Assembly (NCBI GenBank): GCA_937996625.1 | Contig: CALKVA010000004.1 | Coordinates: forward strand, 1-64,000 | DNA from: UBA5951 sp009936885 | GTDB lineage: Bacteria > Pseudomonadota > Alphaproteobacteria > Puniceispirillales > Puniceispirillaceae | Length of the DNA stretch: 64,000 bases | Direction of reading: 5' to 3' | Part shown: piece after piece, positions 62,539 to 64,000 of the stretch | Position numbering within the stretch: position 1 is the stretch's first letter | Layout: every line of letters begins with the position of its first letter | Position numbers and translations under genes: made by a program | Notes under the pieces: generated by a model | What the model saw: only the letters and a program-made list of their open reading frames with translations | Told to the model about the DNA's origin: nothing | Databases searched by the model: none

Positions 62539-63258
62539 TTAAGAATTTAATGCCTGAGTAAGCTCTGATTCGCAAGCTTGCTCATTGGTTGTATCGCCCA
62601 GCATCTTTGCTCGTATGTCAATAAAAGTTACGCTATAATCATATTTTTTTTGTCTTAGATAAAAATCGATAATGCATTCGCCAACATCATACTGCCATAA
62701 TTTCATCTGTCCATTTTTGAGCATAAAATCTGGCACCCCCATGATAGATTTAAGCGTGCTACTGTCAGTATTTAGCAATGCCCCAATTCTTATACGCTCT
62801 AATGGCGGGGGTGCATGAATGGAAGGGGGCATTTTGATTAAAGAGGCTATTTCGGTGCTAGTTAGTGGTTCTGGTAATGAAGGGGCTTTGCCCTGTTGCT
62901 CTAATTCAGGCTCAGCCATTTTTTCTGGCGATATATTCTCAGGTGATATCGTTTCTGGTGATAGAGCTTGTTTTATTACCGGCTCTGGTTCAATAGTCTC
63001 TGATTCAAGGGCCTCAGATACTGGCTCACCTTGCTTATCTTCTGACAGACCAGTTTGTGCGCTCTGAATATCTGGTTGCACATCATTAGTTGGGGCCACC
63101 TCCTCTTGCGCAACAGAGGGCATGTTAGCAATGGTAAATACAGGCTTGTCATTGCTCACAGGTAACCCCTCGCAGGCCGTTAGTAACATAGGGACTGCAA
63201 AAATAGATATATATGTAAGACGGGGTTTAAGAAAGGCTAACAACCACTTCGAGTACAT
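62539..63258 (-). CDS. Conserved alphaproteobacterial lipoprotein with repeat-bearing linker
   Basis: A 239-residue lipoprotein. The signal segment ends in lipobox LLTAC with Cys29. Residues 35-150 are disordered and acidic, with three five-residue repeats SPETI-SPENI-SPEKM at 100-114. The folded end (about 155-239) has RIGALLNTDSSTLKSIMGVPDF, then MKLWQYDVGECIIDFYL, resembling a conserved hypothetical family I know only by its GxPD...WQY...C pattern, with a fold that may recall BamE/SmpA. Role unknown. It ends 17 bases from convergent nth and starts just after the malic enzyme gene. Confidence 0.75.
   Translation of the reverse strand: MYSKWLLAFLKPRLTYISIFAVPMLLTACEGLPVSNDKPVFTIANMPSVAQEEVAPTNDVQPDIQSAQTGLSEDKQGEPVSEALESETIEPEPVIKQALSPETISPENISPEKMAEPELEQQGKAPSLPEPLTSTEIASLIKMPPSIHAPPPLERIRIGALLNTDSSTLKSIMGVPDFMLKNGQMKLWQYDVGECIIDFYLRQKKYDYSVTFIDIRAKMLGDTTNEQACESELTQALNS
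62917..62961 (-). repeat. Three degenerate 15-base tandem repeats in the lipoprotein linker
   Basis: Units encode SPETI, SPENI and SPEKM in a row in the disordered linker, residues 100-114. Confidence 0.85.
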
Positions 63259-63264
63259 GGGCAG

Positions 63265-64000
63265 TTAAAGTGTTTCATATACGGCCATTGCAGCGGCATT
63301 TACAATATCATTTACCTGTGCGCCCATTTGAACAATCTGGAATGGGTACTGTGCTCCCATGAGCATTGGTCCAATAACAGAACCACCCCCAAGCTGTTGC
63401 ATAAGCTTAAATGAAATATTCGCAGAATGCAGGCCAGGCATTATTAAAATATTGGCAGGCCCTGTTAATCTGCAAAAAGGATATCTTTGTTTTTGCAGGT
63501 CATAATTAAGGGCGACTTCTGCACTCATCTCACCATCATATTCAAAATCAACATCCATTGAATCAAGTTTTTTGATAGCTTGAACAATATGGTCAGTTGA
63601 AGGGCCCGAAGGATTTCCAAAATTAGAGAAGGATAATAATGCAACACGCGGCGTGTGGCCCATTAATTTGGCTTGCTTTGATACAGAAACTGCTATTTGT
63701 GCAAGCTGGTCAGCTGTAGGACGCTCATATATTGAGGTGTCACCGAGAAAAACAGTGCGGCCCTTTGAAATAAGCATCGAACATGAAACGAAGATTTCTT
63801 CGTCTTTTGAGTCTATGACACGTCTAACATGCTCAAAGCTAACTTTGAATGAGCGAGTAACGCCAGTTACCATGGCATCAGCTTCTCCGTTAACAACCAT
63901 GCATGCGCCAAAAATATTCCTATCTAGATTGACCATTCGCTGACAATCTCTGTAGAGATACCCATCTCGCTGAAGTTTTGTATAAAGCGATTCTGTGTAA
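63265..64000 (-). CDS. maeB: NADP-type malic enzyme, C-terminal phosphotransacetylase-like domain (partial)
   Basis: The 3' part of a gene whose 5' end lies beyond the window; the frame is open from 63999 on. LQRDGYLYRDCQRMVNLDRN followed by FGACMV is the segment where the phosphotransacetylase-like domain of MaeB proteins begins, and EADAMVTGVTRSF, LGDTSIYERPTADQLA, ALLSFSNFGNPSG and ANILIMPGLHSANISFKLMQQLGG are the domain's conserved pieces. In these fused enzymes this domain is regulatory, binding acetyl-CoA, and has no transacetylase activity. The catalytic malic domain is not visible here. A true pta is the alternative but the first segment favours maeB. Confidence 0.9.
   Translation of the reverse strand, partial: YTESLYTKLQRDGYLYRDCQRMVNLDRNIFGACMVVNGEADAMVTGVTRSFKVSFEHVRRVIDSKDEEIFVSCSMLISKGRTVFLGDTSIYERPTADQLAQIAVSVSKQAKLMGHTPRVALLSFSNFGNPSGPSTDHIVQAIKKLDSMDVDFEYDGEMSAEVALNYDLQKQRYPFCRLTGPANILIMPGLHSANISFKLMQQLGGGSVIGPMLMGAQYPFQIVQMGAQVNDIVNAAAMAVYETL

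Overview
The window reads as chromosomal DNA of a low-GC alphaproteobacterium, probably free-living. The gene orders are typical of that class: hemE and the RP001-type regulator flank a candidate origin, parA-parB-rsmG-mnmG-mnmE-rho lies on one side, and maf-coaE-dnaQ-secB-fxsA-Tim44-smr lies on the other. A CcrM-type methylase, a DUF3576 lipoprotein, an ETF:ubiquinone oxidoreductase and HrcA/GrpE/DnaK/DnaJ fit the same assignment. The genus cannot be settled from this sequence alone.

Layout. Positions 1-2510 are the least ordinary part: a frameshifted SulP transporter tail, an unrecognised protein made of two diverged copies of one domain, a possible gene relic and an XRE regulator. Positions 2512-17979 carry housekeeping genes: ugd and galU for nucleotide sugars, glcB, apt, ccrM, rnhB, moaB, a lytic transglycosylase, a uracil-DNA glycosylase, ETF-QO, a TPR protein and ispE. 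A tRNA-Gln, an orphan response regulator, ribA, a PLP-homeostasis protein and a porin with a strong terminator follow. Positions 22524-27137 hold an envelope and translation run (DUF3576, leuS, lptE, holA).

The centre is the best-supported landmark. From 36348 down to 27125 almost every gene is on the minus strand (hemE, hemJ, rho, mnmE, mnmG, rsmG, parA, parB). From 36746 to 42408 most are on the plus strand. The 397-base gap between hemE and the RP001 homologue is AT-rich, has two exact DnaA boxes plus near matches, and is where oriC lies in Caulobacter and Rickettsia. Two identical parS-like 16-mers lie 3.2 and 6.9 kb to its left, inside ogt and rsmG.

From 42542 to 46258 there is a his cluster (hisB-hisH-acetyltransferase-hisA-hisF-hisE), then a HIT protein. 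Positions 46750-50775 hold a decayed comM, gshB, a BON lipoprotein, a C-terminal remnant of yraN and rsmI. The joint decay of comM and yraN suggests loss of a DNA uptake or recombination function. The right end holds an LpoA-like lipoprotein, hemW-rdgB-rph, hrcA-grpE-dnaK-dnaJ with an RpoH-like promoter before dnaK, dapB, DUF2244, nth, a lipoprotein and the 3' part of a malic enzyme gene.

I found no convincing new defence, mobile or biosynthetic system. The most notable observations are the oriC/parS layout, the paired comM and yraN decay, the duplicated-domain orphan protein, a recurrent habit of 13-18 bp tandem duplications, and convergent genes that share palindromic stop codons.
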